Shown here: in pieces, positions 34,368 to 50,200 of the stretch
How positions within the stretch are numbered: position 1 is the first letter of the stretch
Layout of the letters: each line of letters starts with the position of its first letter
NCBI GenBank assembly: GCA_964019155.1
Contig: OZ025243.1
Coordinates: 24,630,944-24,694,943 of the forward strand
DNA length: 64,000 nt
DNA from: Osedax fenrisi
Taxonomy: Eukaryota > Annelida > Polychaeta > Sabellida > Siboglinidae
Direction: 5' to 3'
Program-made: the position numbers and the translations under genes
Notes under the pieces: model-generated
The model's database searches: none
What the model was told of the DNA's origin: nothing
The model's input: the letters and a program-made list of their open reading frames with translations, nothing else

Positions 34368-36765
34368 CTGAATGAAGTGTAGCATTTAATTATCAAAACT
34401 ATTAAATAGTAAAATATTTTATATTAATTATGCATACAGACTACATTCAGTATTTATATATTTGTGTAATGTATAATACTCAGAAGTATACTAATAATTA
34501 ATTAATAATTATTAATATTAATCATCATGGATTAAACATTGCAATACATGGTTTACATTATAATAGTTTGGTATTGTTTCTATATATTAAAGACATTTGT
34601 AGATACTAATATGAATACGGGAAACAATTAAATTGATAAGCATTGAAAAAGAAGATTTGACAAATTATAAATAAATATACAAAATATGCAAAGATGAGGA
34701 TCACATAAATATGTATTATGTACTATTTATAATATGAATACGGGAACAATTGAATTGATAAGTATTGAAAAAGAAGATTTGAAAAATTATAAATAAATAT
34801 ACAAAATATGCAAAGATGATGACATAAATATGTATTATGTACCATTTATAATATATTATATAACATGTATTATATATTTACATATATGTTAACAAAATAT
34901 ATAAACTATATAGCGCATAATATATATAACGTATATTTTTCATTAGTACAATTATCATTAATATTAGTTTGTTCATTCTAATTCATCTATTATCGGCTAT
35001 ATAACTATTGACGGCTTATTTGGTTTGGCTATCAGATTAATGCAGATATTCAGTAAGAATGAAAGGTTAGAGCTGACATTCCCTTTCGTAATAAACTTTG
35101 ATTATATAAGGAATTTGCATTCATACGCAACACCGATTGAACTATTATTGACAGAGAACGTGACCTTACAATTTTTAAATGAACTGTATAAAAAACACAT
35201 TCAAATGATGAGATATATAATGTTTGTAATTGTAATCAATCCATTGCGTTTATTAAAGGATAGAGATATCAAGAAGAGAAGAAAAAAATAATTATTAAGT
35301 AAAATGCAGTTCCGTTAAGGATCTGTATCCGAATCTATCAAATAAGTTGAGAAAAACCATTCATTCATTAAAAATATTACTCACCGACAACTGATGCATG
35401 TAATATAATACATCTAATAAAATGAAATCATATATAACTTATTTTATAACATTTATTTTATAGGAAAATTGGAATATGCAAAATTATGTTCTGCAAACAA
35501 GAATGATAGAGGTAATTATAAAAAATTACTATTATACAGGCTACCCTGTTGGAATGGAGGTAAAATTATTATAGATGTCAAATATCCTTATATCCTTATA
35601 TAATTATATCATTATTAGATACAAGCAGCAAAATCTATTTGGAGTCGGTCTTCTGAGAAGAATAATCTTAGATATACAGTTATGCTATCTGATGGAGATG
35701 GGAAAGCTCATGCAAGTGTAAATGGATGTAAATACAATGTTGTCGTGTATGCTTTTACGATAAAATAATATTAATCGAATATTTGTAAAAAATGTAATTG
35801 CTTTTAATTGCTTATTTATATATATATATATTTCCACTTCATTATAGTTAAATTTAATCTGTTAATGCTTTATATTTAATAGTAGCATATATTATATTTA
35901 TATTTGACATATAATATATGTATATTAATATTGTAAATATTGTTTACCATATTCATTTAATGATTTTAAATTATATAATGTATTTATAACTTAAGAATAA
36001 TTTAAGAATAATTATAAACAATATTTACAATAATAATATAAACATATATATTTTTAATTCCTTTAGATGATCTAGTTATAACTATTAGTTTACAATAATA
36101 ATATATATATTATATTTATTTAGATGATAACTATTAGTTAAGAATATAAGTAATCTCGAATGAGATAATTTCGGACGAAATAATGTCATGACTTATTTAG
36201 TAATTTCGTACAACTTTATAACTAATCTCGGACGACTTATTAAATTAGTTATTAAACGACTTATTAAGTTTATTTCATAATTTAATTATTATATTTCAAT
36301 TATTTTAGAATATAAATAATTACATTATTAAATATTGATTCCAAATATATTATATACATAAATTTATATAAATATACTATTGAGGATAAATTAAGAAAAC
36401 TTTACTATCAAATTTATGTACAAAACTTAAAAATAAACTAAATTTACAAGTCGTACAAGATTATCTAAACCGAAATTAATATATTATTACTAATATTCTA
36501 TGATGAGACCATTTCGCTGAATACTAGTGACCTTGTGCGCAATGATAATATATATTAATGTAATTAATTAATTATAAATCATAGAATTTACATTGCATAC
36601 CATATCACTGGTCACCATTTCAGTAAAAGTTAAATTTAAAATTTGTTATTATTTAACTCCACCTGCATATAATAGCATGAAATTATAAAAACCATCTAAC
36701 TAATATAGTTTATATAAAATATGTATATACATATATATGTATGTATATGTACATATATATGTATA

Positions 36766-36820
<55 letters not shown>

Positions 36821-38485
36821 CACTGTATATAGACAGGATTTTAGATTTGTTAGTCGATACAAGAAGAATGTCTCTGAGAATTAAGTTAAGTGTTAGTAAA
36901 ATAAATATGTAATAAATAACATTTTATATTTATATAAAATTTATATTTTAATTAAATAAGTAAAAAAATTGGTATATAAAAAATACATTATGGTACATTT
37001 ATAAGGAAGATGAATCGAGTACTTTCGTTGAAGTTTCAAGTTTCAAAGACGAATATAAAGTTATGAGTGGAGGAAAAATAAGAAGTGATGTGTGGAGTAA
37101 CTTCACAATTCTATATGAAAGAGGTTATATAATAATATATATATATAATTATTAATCAGATTATAAAATAACATTTTAATTTAGGAAAGATGATTGAAAT
37201 CACAAAATGCAATGTTTGCTTTGAAAAGTTGAAATGTAAGAATGGAAGTAGGTCATCATTAAAAAGACACACCGAACGTAAACACCCGAGTAGATGTGTA
37301 AAACGAAAAGTAGAAAATAATAAACCTTTTATATCTACAAAGTTGTCGGCAAAAACAAGTGAAATTTATACACAAGCTATATGTTTGTATTATGTATATA
37401 TTATATTTATGTTTACTTAATATTATCATATTTAAAGCATACCACATATCAAAAGATAATATGCCATTGAGAACTGTGGACATGGACGGATTTAAATATT
37501 TACTAAATACTATTACTCCGAATTATGTCATACCATCTCGCTATTTGATAACCCAAGATATTAAAAAATTATACACTGAAAAGGCAGAAGAACTTATAGC
37601 TCAAATACAAATGTACCAATATTTTAGTATAACAATGGATGCATGGACTTCTTTGGGTAGAAACCCAAAATAAGTCGTATATAACCACAACAATTTCATA
37701 CTCGGATAATGAGTGGAAATATATTAACAAAGTCCTGCAAACTAGGGAATGCGATGTTAGTTATTAGCGAGTTAGATATTATATATTATATATTTAATAT
37801 ATTATTTATATTGTTTTAGATATCACATAATGCAAACAAATTATACGAATTATATTTACAAACCAAGTTGAAATGGAAATTTAAGAAATGTATTGTTAGT
37901 TATAATATAAAATATATAATTATTTTATTAATATATAATATCTATTAATTAATTGTTGACAACTGATAATGCAAAGAATGTGTTAAAAGCATCAGATATG
38001 TTGGTAAAGTCTGAAGAATCTGAAGTTGTGAATCATGTCGGATGTTTTGCCCATACATAACATTTATGTACACAGGCTTCTTTACGGGTACTTTATATAC
38101 ACATACCACTACAATCATATAAGTAATACATTCTATATTTCAGAGTGATGGTATATCTAAAATTGTATACAAAATAAGGAGAATTTTCCGTTTATTTAAT
38201 CATTCGTATTTAAAAGCTTCCTTATTATCAAAGAAAGTGTTGAATGTAGTAACCAGGTAACTTAAATAAAATTATATTAACGTGTAATAATAAATTTAAT
38301 ATTTATAGGTGGAATTCAACATATGTTATGTCACAACGATATAGAGAATTGCACTCAGAAATCCAAGAATCATTCGGAAATGATTTCCGGTCGGATATAT
38401 TGAATCAACACCAATTGGATGAAATAGATAAAGTTATTGATTTTTTAAAACCTCTTTCTACAATGACAGATGTTAGAAATAATTT

Positions 38486-38559
<74 letters not shown>

Positions 38560-41500
38560 GTAATACATATACAATGTATATTATAAATATGATGTATATA
38601 TATATTATTTAAATAACAATATTTTAAATAGCTCTTATGTTCAAGTACGTTTCCAACGTGCTCATTGATCCTATATTTCAAAAAGAGTATATTAAACGCT
38701 TTTAAAATTAGTGATAGCAACTTAATAAAATCACTGAAGACTGTTGGAACAGCTAATATTCAAAATCAGTTAAATTAAGTGCAATCATTGTATTTATTTA
38801 TTATGATATGTTATACCTATTAACTTAATAGGTATTTTATAGTGATCCTATTTGTATAAATAATTAAAATAAATATTAAGTTATAATAATATTAATTGTT
38901 AATAATTTTTATAAAATAATATATTTCAGTTATTCTGGTTCAAATATAAATAGCTATTTATTAGCATGTCAATTTTGTGATCCCCGATTTATGTTGTATT
39001 TATCATGTGATGAAATAGATATCGCAAAAGAAGAAATATTACGAATTTTTCACGAGGTTAATTTATATGTATAATATTTATTATATTTATTATATACCAA
39101 TCATACTCCTACAATTACTACTTAAAATCTAAATCTAATAAGTTTATTTATAAGTAATCGTAAATACAATTATTTATTAGTAATAAATGATTACATTATT
39201 TTAGTAGTTTAAAATCTATGTAATGCTTTATATGTTTATTTTAATTTTTTTACTACAATTATTGTTTATATAAATAATAGTTTCAATATCTATTAAAAAT
39301 GATTTGTCTTATATATTAATATATAATTATCAAGTTTATATCTGCACAATCTATTTCACCTGAAAAAGTCCTTGCTGAGGATGATTTATATGCTTCTATG
39401 ATGGGAATATCTACTAATAGAGAAGAAATAAGTAATGTATGTATTATCTTTGTATTACGCATTATTATATTACCACAGTTATCACAATAGTAATTGACGG
39501 CTTATTCGGTTTGGCTGTCAGGTTAATGCAGATATTCAGTAAGAATGAAAGGTTAGATCTGACGTTCCCATTCGTAATACACTTTGATTATATAAGGAAT
39601 TTGCATTCATACGCATCACCGATTGAACTATTATTGACAGAGAACGTGACCTTACAATTTTTAAATGAACTGAATAAAAAACACATTAAAATGATGAGAT
39701 ATAATGTTTGTAATTGTAATCAATCCATTGCGTTTATTAAAGGATAGAGATATCAAGAAGAGAAGAAAAAAATAATTATTAAGTAAAATGCAGTTCCGTT
39801 AAGGATCTGTATCCGAATCTATCAAATAAGTTGAGAAAAACCATTCATTAAACAAAAATATTACTCACTGACAACTAATGCATGTAATATAATGTATCTA
39901 ATAAAATGAAATAATATATAACTTATTTTATAACATTTATTTTATAGGAAAATTGGAATATTCAAAATTATGTTCTGCATACAAGAATGATAGAGGTAAT
40001 TATAAAAAATTACTGTAATTATACTAATAAATATAAATTTATTGAACACACAGGAATCACACACTGGGAGCAATGTATAGAACCCGGGGTAAGGCACCTA
40101 CTCCACCTCCTGACGTCTCAGATTACGATCAAAACGATATGTACACGATTATACTAGGCACAATATTTTATATTATAGATTACTCTAGAATTAGCATTGG
40201 CTATATATTTTTCGTTAGTACAATTATCATTAATATTAGTTTTATTCATTAAAAAATCTTATTAATGTATCTATTATCTTTGTATTATGCATTATTATAT
40301 TACCACAGCTATCACGATAGAAATTGACGGCTTATTCGGTTTGGCTGTCAGATTAATGCAGATATTCAGTAAGAATAAAAGGTTAGATCTGACCTTCCCT
40401 TTTGTAATAAACTTAATAAACTTGATTATAAATAATTTTCATTCATACGCAACACCGATTATTTAAAGAAGATGTGATCTTAAAATTTATAATGAACTGA
40501 AAACTCATTCAACGGATGAGATATAATATTTAATATGATTTAAGCTTATTTCATAAAAATATCATTTTTTAATTAATTCCACAATCATCGATGTTGAATT
40601 ATTATGATGTCATAATATTATTTATTAAATATATAGAAATTATCAAAAACTATAGGAGAGAGTTGGCGTTAAGTGGTGTAACGGCAAGGGTAAGTGTTAT
40701 CACATATATAGATATATATATATATATATATATATGATATTAATTCATCATTTAATAGACAATGTATAGATTCCGGGGTAAGGCACCTACTTAACCTCCT
40801 GGGGCCGGTTGCTACGACATTTGATAATTTTAGCGTACGCAACACGCTAGCAAAATTGGCAGAATATATAGAAATTATCAAAAACTATAGGAGAGAGTTG
40901 GCGTTATGTGGTATACCGGCAAGGGTAAGTGTTATCACATATATATATATATATATATATATATGATATTAATTCATCATTTAATAGACGATGTATAGAA
41001 TAGGATAAAACCTCTATAAATCACTTATATTATCAATACTTCTCTACGGCTGCGAAACTTGGACCTTAATGGAAAAAGAGGAAAAAAGGATACAAGCATT
41101 CCAAAATAAATCGCATAGAAGATTACTGTGTATTACATATCGCCAAAGAAAACAAAATGACTATATCCATGAAAAAATGATAAATCTAATAGGCAAATAT
41201 GAACCACTCTTAGGCACTATAATAACGAAGAAAGCTTAAGTATTATGGTCATATTTGTCGACACGATGGACTGGCCAAAACCATTCTACAAGGAAAAGTA
41301 GAAGGCAAGAGCAAAAAAGGCTGGCCACGAAATAATTGGATGCACAACATAAGTAAATGGACAGATAGAAGTACTAGCGAACTAACACGGATGACGGAAG
41401 ATCGCGAAAAATGGAAGAAATTTGTTGTTGATACTTGTCTGATGATTCCCCCTACGATTCAAAAGTCAAGGGAGTAAAAGTAAAAGTAAGAATAGGATGA

Positions 41501-41945
41501 GATATAATATTTAATATGATTTAAGCTTATTTCATAAAAATATAATTTTTTAATTAATTCCACAATCATCGATGTTGAATTATTATGATATCGATATCAT
41601 TATGATCATAATATTATTTATTAAAAATATAGAAATTATCAAAAACTATAGGAGAGAGATGGCGTTAAGTGGTATACCGGCAAGGGTAAGTGTTATCACA
41701 CACACACATATATATATATATGATATTAATTCATCATTTAATAGACAATGTATAGAATAGGATGAGATATAATATTTAATATGATTTAAATTTATTTCAT
41801 AAAAATATCATTTTTTAATTAATTCCACAATCATCGATGTTGAATTATTATGATGTCATAATATTATTTATTAAATATATAGAAATTATCAAAAGCTATA
41901 GGAGAGAGATGGCGTTAAGTGGTATACCGTAAGGGTAAGTGTTAT

Positions 41946-42009
<64 letters not shown>

Positions 42010-44236
42010 GATATGTATTATATATGTATTTATAATTAAATACATATATATATATAATTATGTAGCTTAATTAATTAAATATAAATAATATATTGTATTA
42101 TTAGTTCTTATTATTAAGATATTAAATAAATATATGTATGTGTGTGTATGTGTATGTGTGAGTATATATTATATGTAAAATAATATGTGATATATATAAT
42201 AATAACACCAGCTGCACATATTGAGGACAATTATCAAAGAATTATTAATCAAATTCCAGACAATAATATTTATTGAAAGTTCTAGGGGAATATATGAAAA
42301 TGCCTTGATTGTAGATAGATTCAACATAGTCGATAGATATATCTGTATATTACCAAAGCACAAGTACCAATAATGATTGCGAAGGCTGGCACCTTCGTCT
42401 AAAATCTAGAGCCTTCCGTGATCATATAGGTATCTATCAACTTATTTCCTTGATACATAAAGAGGCAAAGCTTTCTATTATAACTGCAACATTGGTATAT
42501 TTACAGAAAGAAACAAAAATTGTAAAAAATGTATTATATATTAGATATGCCGAAAATAATAAAAGTGCAGATGATCTATTGACATATGGTGGCTATCTAA
42601 TAAATCCCAGAGATGATATTATGGAATAATACATTTACTATTCATAGTATCATATCTTAAGCATAATTTATAATTTATTAATCTAAATTATGCCTTATTT
42701 TTTTATATTTACCTATGAACCTGATGAAATCATTATCATTCTGTTATTTATATGTAATTATTTATTATAATGTGAAATTATTTTTTATTATTAAAATACT
42801 TATTAAATTATTATTAATATATATATAGTTAATCATGCTAATTTATTTGATAATTATTCATATATTGTGCCTTAAGTGTGATGTAATTTATATCTACTAA
42901 ATATTCTATATTTAAATTTAATCTTATATTTGTTATCATTTGACAACATTCTCATATTTTCTTATTTTATAAATATATTAGTATAAGCAGGGAGTATAAG
43001 GGTGTGTTTTTGGTCAACCACAGGTGTACGAGAAACTCGTATTCACTGCAAGTAAAAATCCATCTGTTACAAACCACGTCTGGTTGTGCTATTTATTCTT
43101 ACAACCGCACTTGCCATCTGCGCCGCACTAATGTAAAACTTTGAACCATAGATCTAGAGAGAACTTTCTCTAGCTCTATGCTTTGAACGCACGCATAATA
43201 AAATGAATCATAAAATACGTCACAATCGTGATGTTATTGCTATTTTTAGGTATGCGCGCATTTATTTACCAATGATTTTTAATAAGGATTATACGATTAT
43301 ACGAGTGATAATATATATTTAAAAATGTCAAAATTATTTCTTTTAAATGACGGGATGAATATCGACCTTATAGCAATGTGGGGAGAATACCTAGTATTCA
43401 ATGACATAAGACCGATTTCAAACGCGGTAATGTATAGCAAGATAGCTGAACAAATGAATGAGAAATATAACTGAACAATTTTTAACACGGGCCAACTAGC
43501 TAGAAAAATTCAAAGGCTTAAAATAATGTATGCAAAAGTTTGTATAAATTAAATATTATATATCATTTAGATTAAATTAAATTAAATTAAAAGTAAATTC
43601 GTACTTTACAGTGAAAAATAAGTAAAATAATTGTGAAAATGTCAATAGTAATGATACTTATAATATAAGTAACTTATATTATAATATTTAAAATAATATT
43701 AGCATAATTATTATATTATTATAATATATATTATAATAATTATAACAATTATATTATACTAATATAATTGTTATTATATACTTATTATTAGCAAATAGTG
43801 TACACAAAAGTTTGTATAAATTAAATATTATATATCATTTAGAATTATATTTTAAATTTTAAATTAAAAGTAAATTCGTACTTTAAAGTGAAAAATAAGT
43901 AAAATAATTGTGAAAATGTCAATAGAAGTTATGATACTTATATTATAATATTTAAAATAATATTAGTATAATATTATTGTTATTATATACTTATTATTAG
44001 CAAATAATTAGTAATGAATATATAATTGTGGGTTAAAAACACAGTTCTCATAGATATAGTTATTTCTAGTTATATGTATGGCCCATTGTACGTTGTATTG
44101 TGTTACATTTTATTTTTAAGCCCCTGCCACGGAGAATATAGAATATTGCTCCTTTTGTTTTGATTACGAATGACGAGTTAAAATATACCATATATATATA
44201 TATATAACTTTATAATTTAAAGTATAATAATAACTA

Positions 44237-44268
<32 letters not shown>

Positions 44269-47200
44269 TATTAGTATTCATCATATTAGGTAATTATTAA
44301 CACATGCGTAAAATATCGAAATGAGTTTTTAAATTTTATCCCATATTTCTTTATCAAAACAAACGTGGCCATATTCGATACAGAACCCTGCCACATTCAA
44401 ATATTATTTCAAATGTGGAAGGGAATATAATATGAACTTTAAGTATGAAAAATAACAAATATTATTAGTATAAAATAATATTATATAATATTTTTTCTAC
44501 ACAGCTTCACAATTATCTCTTGAGATCTGGCACGTCAGTTGATGATAAAGAAGCACCACGATGTATCTATTAAGAAGAGCTCGATCAAATGATGGGAACG
44601 CGCCATCTACAAAATCCGATTCATGAATTGGGAATCGGCATAAATGGTTTACTTAATGAATTAACTCTCATATCAATTATAACTTATTAATTTACATAAT
44701 CATTTTAAATTAACATGTTGTAAAATGTAAAAAGCTTCTCTATATATTTTGTGTTACTCCTAAGAATATTTATATATATATATATATATATATTATAACT
44801 ATTGAATATGTATAAAATATATTCTTCAAAATTGTACTATATACAAATACACAATATATTATATATATATATATATAATATATAGAAATAGACATATATA
44901 AAGATCAGGTAATATATGCTATATATAAATTAAATTAGTTTTGACATTTTATTTCCTATCAGAATATATCGGGTAGCAAATAGCTTTGCAAAATATAATA
45001 TGACAACGATATAGTATAATTTATACTACAATTCAAGATATATCATGAGATATTCCTGTATTGAAAATAATTTAACAACCGGCACATGATCAGTACTCTT
45101 CTAGCTAGCTATATCTCATATTTTATATATGTCTATTATCCTGATTTGTATATTTCTTATACTTCATATATTTTATTACAGGTATTAACAAAATAAAGTA
45201 TATGATTATAAACTGTATAAGGTGTATTACTATAAAATTTAAAAAAAATTATATACCAAATATATTTAATATATTTGGTATATACATTTTAAAAAATATT
45301 TTATAGGGATGAGAATGAGATTTGTTATATTAATGTTATAATAATAAAATTGGTATCATTGGAAAGATTAGTATATTGGAAAGATAAATAATATAATATT
45401 ATTTATAACCGTTATAAATAAGCCATATATTAAAAATTTGAAATTTATTCACATCAATCTGCCATATCGTGCAATATATGTCTCGAGTCATGTCATATCT
45501 CATGTGATACTGGCATATCAGATGATGGCATGTGTTGAGGTAATCATTATCTGGGCATGCCTTGTTTGCAGAACAAATTCTGAAGAAATCAGAGCCTCTC
45601 ATCTTTCGCCATTGGAACCATTACGATTTCATACAGGAAGAGGATTTAGAAGTAGAAGAAGATACTAGACAACATAGTAATAACTCTACTCCTTTATCCT
45701 ATCAAATTATTATTTCCGGAAACCAAATAAAAGGTGAGCTATTAATGGATAATAGGGGATATTCTTATTCAAAGAAAATTGACAACAGATATACCACTGT
45801 GTATTGGAAATGTACACATAAAAAACATCCGACTCTATGTAAAGTTGGTGTATTTGAATCGGGAACTAGCTATACACCTACACCAATTGGAAATCCACAC
45901 GTACATATTTGCCAGCCTGATACTAACAAGGCTAACTTTTCTAATATGCGGACAACATTATTTGAGCGAAGTTTGAAAGAAAACCATACATCGGCATCAG
46001 TACTTATTGATGATGCTTTACTAGCAGATGATGGGCTCGTGGCAATTATTCCCAAAAAACATCTGTTAGTAGATTATATCAATAAGTACAGAGCTTCTGG
46101 AAGACCTCAAGATGTTATTGGCAATATGTTCCAGATTAATCTAGAACATATACCTAATAATTTTCTGCGTTCGGATATATCTGTGGAGGGTGCCCGTCAT
46201 ATTATCTTTATGACGGATAAGCAAATTGATATTTTATCAAACGCTAAGGTTTGGTACCTTGATGGAACGTTCAATATACTTAATCGCCCATTCCAGCAAC
46301 TATTTGGGATACACTGCTTTGTTAAATCTGGGGAATGTATAAAGCAGTTCCCAGCCTGTTTCGTATGTATGACTCAAAGAAGGTATGTTGACTATGTTGA
46401 GGTACTCTCGGCAATTAGAAACTTGCTGCCACGGAACAGACTAGTACGCTGCATGCTAGATTTCGAAAAGCAGGCATGGAGAGCTATTCAACACGTGTTC
46501 AATGTAGAAATTAAAGGATGCCTCTTCCATTATTCACACGTTAATTACATATTAAATTTATATATATATATAGTTGATAGAGTTAATATAGTCCATATAA
46601 TAATAAATAGTATTAATTTAACAATATAGTATAATATTATAACATATATAACTGTATAATTATATGGGGGGATTTGTAAAAAAATTGGTATTATTTGTCG
46701 TGATCATCAAGTACGAGCCGTGTATGTGTATAGGGTCCCCCACGTTGCAGCGCCCCTACATGTGTAACATATTATAAATAAAGATACAAATATATTTACT
46801 TATATTCATGGGTAAACTAATGATTTGAATATTATATTAATGTTATAAATAATTGATATAGATGTATGAAGAGTATGTATAGATGTATAGAAATTAATAT
46901 GTCTGTATTTATATAAAATAATATATATAAATATAAATGTATTAGAAATTAATTTTACCTTAATGCAATTGTATGATATGTCCCATAATTGAATTGCATG
47001 ATATGTAATTATAATAATCACATACCCTAATATTTAACATAGTTGTACCCTAATAAATATATAGAGTGTACCCTAGATGAGTATACAAGTTGTGTACCCT
47101 ATTTAGGGTACATTGTAAATTATTGTGATATTTTAACGATCTGTATCCTATAAATTTTTAACAGTGTATACTAAATAAATAATAATGCAATGACGGGCAC

Positions 47201-50200
47201 ATTTCGCTTTATATATCTTATACAACATAAATAATTGGGAGGACCATCCGACCTATAAGTAAACACTTAAATACATACAAATACTAACAATAACTTTGAA
47301 TAATATTTAATATGCATTTTTAATAATAATATGTTAATAATTATATATTAATGTTTTACATTAATTTCAGGCAATCATACGCAGGAGTAGAAATTTGGGG
47401 TTACAGAGAAGGTGCGGGGCGATGAAAGTACTCGCCGTATAATAAGACAACTTATGGCCATACCACTGTTGCCAGCTAATTAGCTATCATATAGCAGCAC
47501 AATTTCAGCGGATATCAAATAGTGTACGAAATAATGACCGTCAACTACAACGACTGCTAAATTACATGCGTCGGCAGTGGATTGAATCTAGCATTCACTC
47601 ATTGAATGGCATTTCTGTTCACGGTATGGATGTACGTACAAATAACGACTGTGAAGGGTATCACAATCGTTTACTTATCCTTGGTCAACCTAATATGTCA
47701 TTCTATAAACTTGTAGAATTTATTCACAAGGAGAGCATGCTAGTGGAAATCCAAGTGCGACTTGTATCCGTTGGAAAACTGACAAAAATTCAAAATAACA
47801 CTTATAAAAAATAATGAGGATATACAAAGACTTGTTATGCAATATCGAAATGATATTATAACAGTCTATATATTTTTATTAAGAGTAAGTTATTTAATTA
47901 ATCCGTCTCATGAATTTGGTAATTTTCAAAATGATAGTAGTACCGATACCGCAAGTGACTAGAATTATACTCCTCGCGTCTAAGACATCTGCCTTCAGTG
48001 GCACCCTCCCCCCCGTCTCAGACATCTGCCTTTCGTGGCACCCATCCCCCCGTCTCAGACATCTGCCTTCAGTGGCACCCTCCCCTCGCGTCTCAGACAT
48101 CTGCCTTCCGTGGCACCCTCCCCTCGCGTCTCAGACATCTGCCTTTCGTGGCACCCTCCCCTCGCGTCTAAGATATCTGCCTTCCGTGGCACCCTCCCCT
48201 CACGTCTCAGATATCGAACCCATTGTATTATTTTTTTATGATTATAATATATTATTTACTTTTCGTTTTCCCTAATTTTTTTACAAATAAATATATTTAT
48301 TTTATAAATTATTTCATTTCTCAAATTGTAAGCATAGTTAATATATATTTATATAAAGTGTGTAATACATAGATTAATAATTATAGGTATACTTATCATA
48401 GATAAAATATAGTAAAGAACAAAACTAAATTATATTATTATTATTTAAAATACATGTATACCTTTATGATAACGTTTATCATATAATCAAAGTTTATAAG
48501 AGATTCATATTACATTTTAAGTATAATAATTATATTCATTTTATATTAAATATAACAAATTAATATATAGTATATAATATACGTACGTCGTACGAACGTA
48601 TTTAAGATATTATTTAATAATATTTAAAATATATTAAAATATAACATAATTATTATAATAATTATACTATATATTAATTTGTTATATTTAACATAAAATG
48701 AATATAATTATTATATAACTAAACATAGATGGGTGGATAATCGATAGTATGACAAAGTTATTCGTATAATAAAAATAAGTCCAATAAATATAAATATGGC
48801 AGCAAAGATTATAATTACAATATATATTTATGTAAATATGAATTTACAATTATATAACGATAATATATTAATTAATATATCTAAATATCTTAATAATAAT
48901 ATACTAGATAGATGGAGTAAATGGGAAAATATATTACATGATTGTTCAATAATTTATGTTCCAGAATATAAAGAAGTATGTTTTACGATTTCTAAAATGG
49001 TAAAAATGAATTTGAAAATACGGCCTGAGAATACAGATATTGGAAACTTTTTTGGCGAGCAAATTAAATTACTTGGAACATCACCTAACCATCGAAGATA
49101 CTCTCCTCAATGTATAATATTTGCATATACAATCTTAAATCGATCACGGTCATCATATAAACTTGTTCGAAATTTTATAACCTCATTACCGAGCCTTCGG
49201 TTTCTAATAGATTTAAGTTCTAATCTAAGCTCGAATGAAACGGTATTTTATGATTATATTAAAACCAAACAAAATATCTAAATCAGGATGAAATGTTAAT
49301 AAATATACAACTAGATGAAATATACGTAAAACTAAAAATAACATTTCAAACTAATAAATTAATAGGATTTTCTAATAACACCGAAGAAGTCAAATTGGCC
49401 AGTAGGTAAGATTATTATATGATATCATATATATATATATATATATATTAATATATTTTTTACTTTGTAGGTTGCAATGTTTTCTAATAAATTCGATCAA
49501 ATCATCAAATAAAGATATGGTATCAATTGTACCGGTAACTAATTTAACGTGCAATAATTTGTTTGATATGACAGAAAGGGTAATTATACAATCAATTATA
49601 AGCGATAACAATATAGTAAATAGAAAAATGTTTATGAAATTATGTGGTGGGGATTTACATCCATATTACATTAACATAATTAATAATACTAAAATATTTT
49701 TGTTCTTTGATAATGTACATATAATAAAATCGATAAGAAATAATTGGCTTAATTTAAAAAATATTGATAAAACTTTCACGTATCCTAATTTTAATGATGA
49801 GAATTGTACAGAAATATGTTATGCTAAATTTAACGACTTGGAGAAATTATATAACTATGAATTAAGTTCTATAGTAAAGAAAGCACCATCCTTAACATAT
49901 AAATCACTTCACCCTCACTCTCTCGAACGACAAAGTGTATCACTTGCTCTCAAAATTTTCGATGAGAAAACAATAACGGGACTTAAGATGTTCATGCCCA
50001 TCTCGAATACACACGAGTTCATGAAAATAATTAACACATATTGGAATATTGTAAATGTTAAGACGATATTTAAAGGAGAGCATAAACGAGATGACTATCA
50101 ATCTCCAATCAATAATATCAATCATATATCGATGAAGTTTTTGAAGAGATTAGATAATTGGCTAATACGGTGGAATACTTTATCAAATTTGAATGGTAAA

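Larger units (their letters stand above)
43005..47817 (+). mobile_element. MULE transposon, copy 1, with FLYWCH-type transposase
   Basis: The 5' end near 43005 (AAGGGTGTGTTTTTGGTCAA) matches the start of the copy at 53341. Exons: 43325-43530, a SANT/MADF-like DNA-binding region (MWGEYLVFNDIRPISNAVMY) with an in-frame TGA after NEKYN; about 44505-44640, KEAPRCIY..ELDQMMGTRHLQ; 45561-46540, FLYWCH plus catalytic domain; 47371-47817, C-terminus with NNDCEGYHN. A diverged tandem duplication lies at 43535-43940. The gap 46541-47370 contains part of a TAGGGTAC MITE. Frame breaks near 47420-47490 and the stop in exon 1 make it inactive. No downstream inverted terminus was found. Confidence 0.8.

Noticed and set aside
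47894..48275. Open frames on both strands through the minisatellite
   Set aside because: Repeat periodicity keeps the frames open; no start context or domain.
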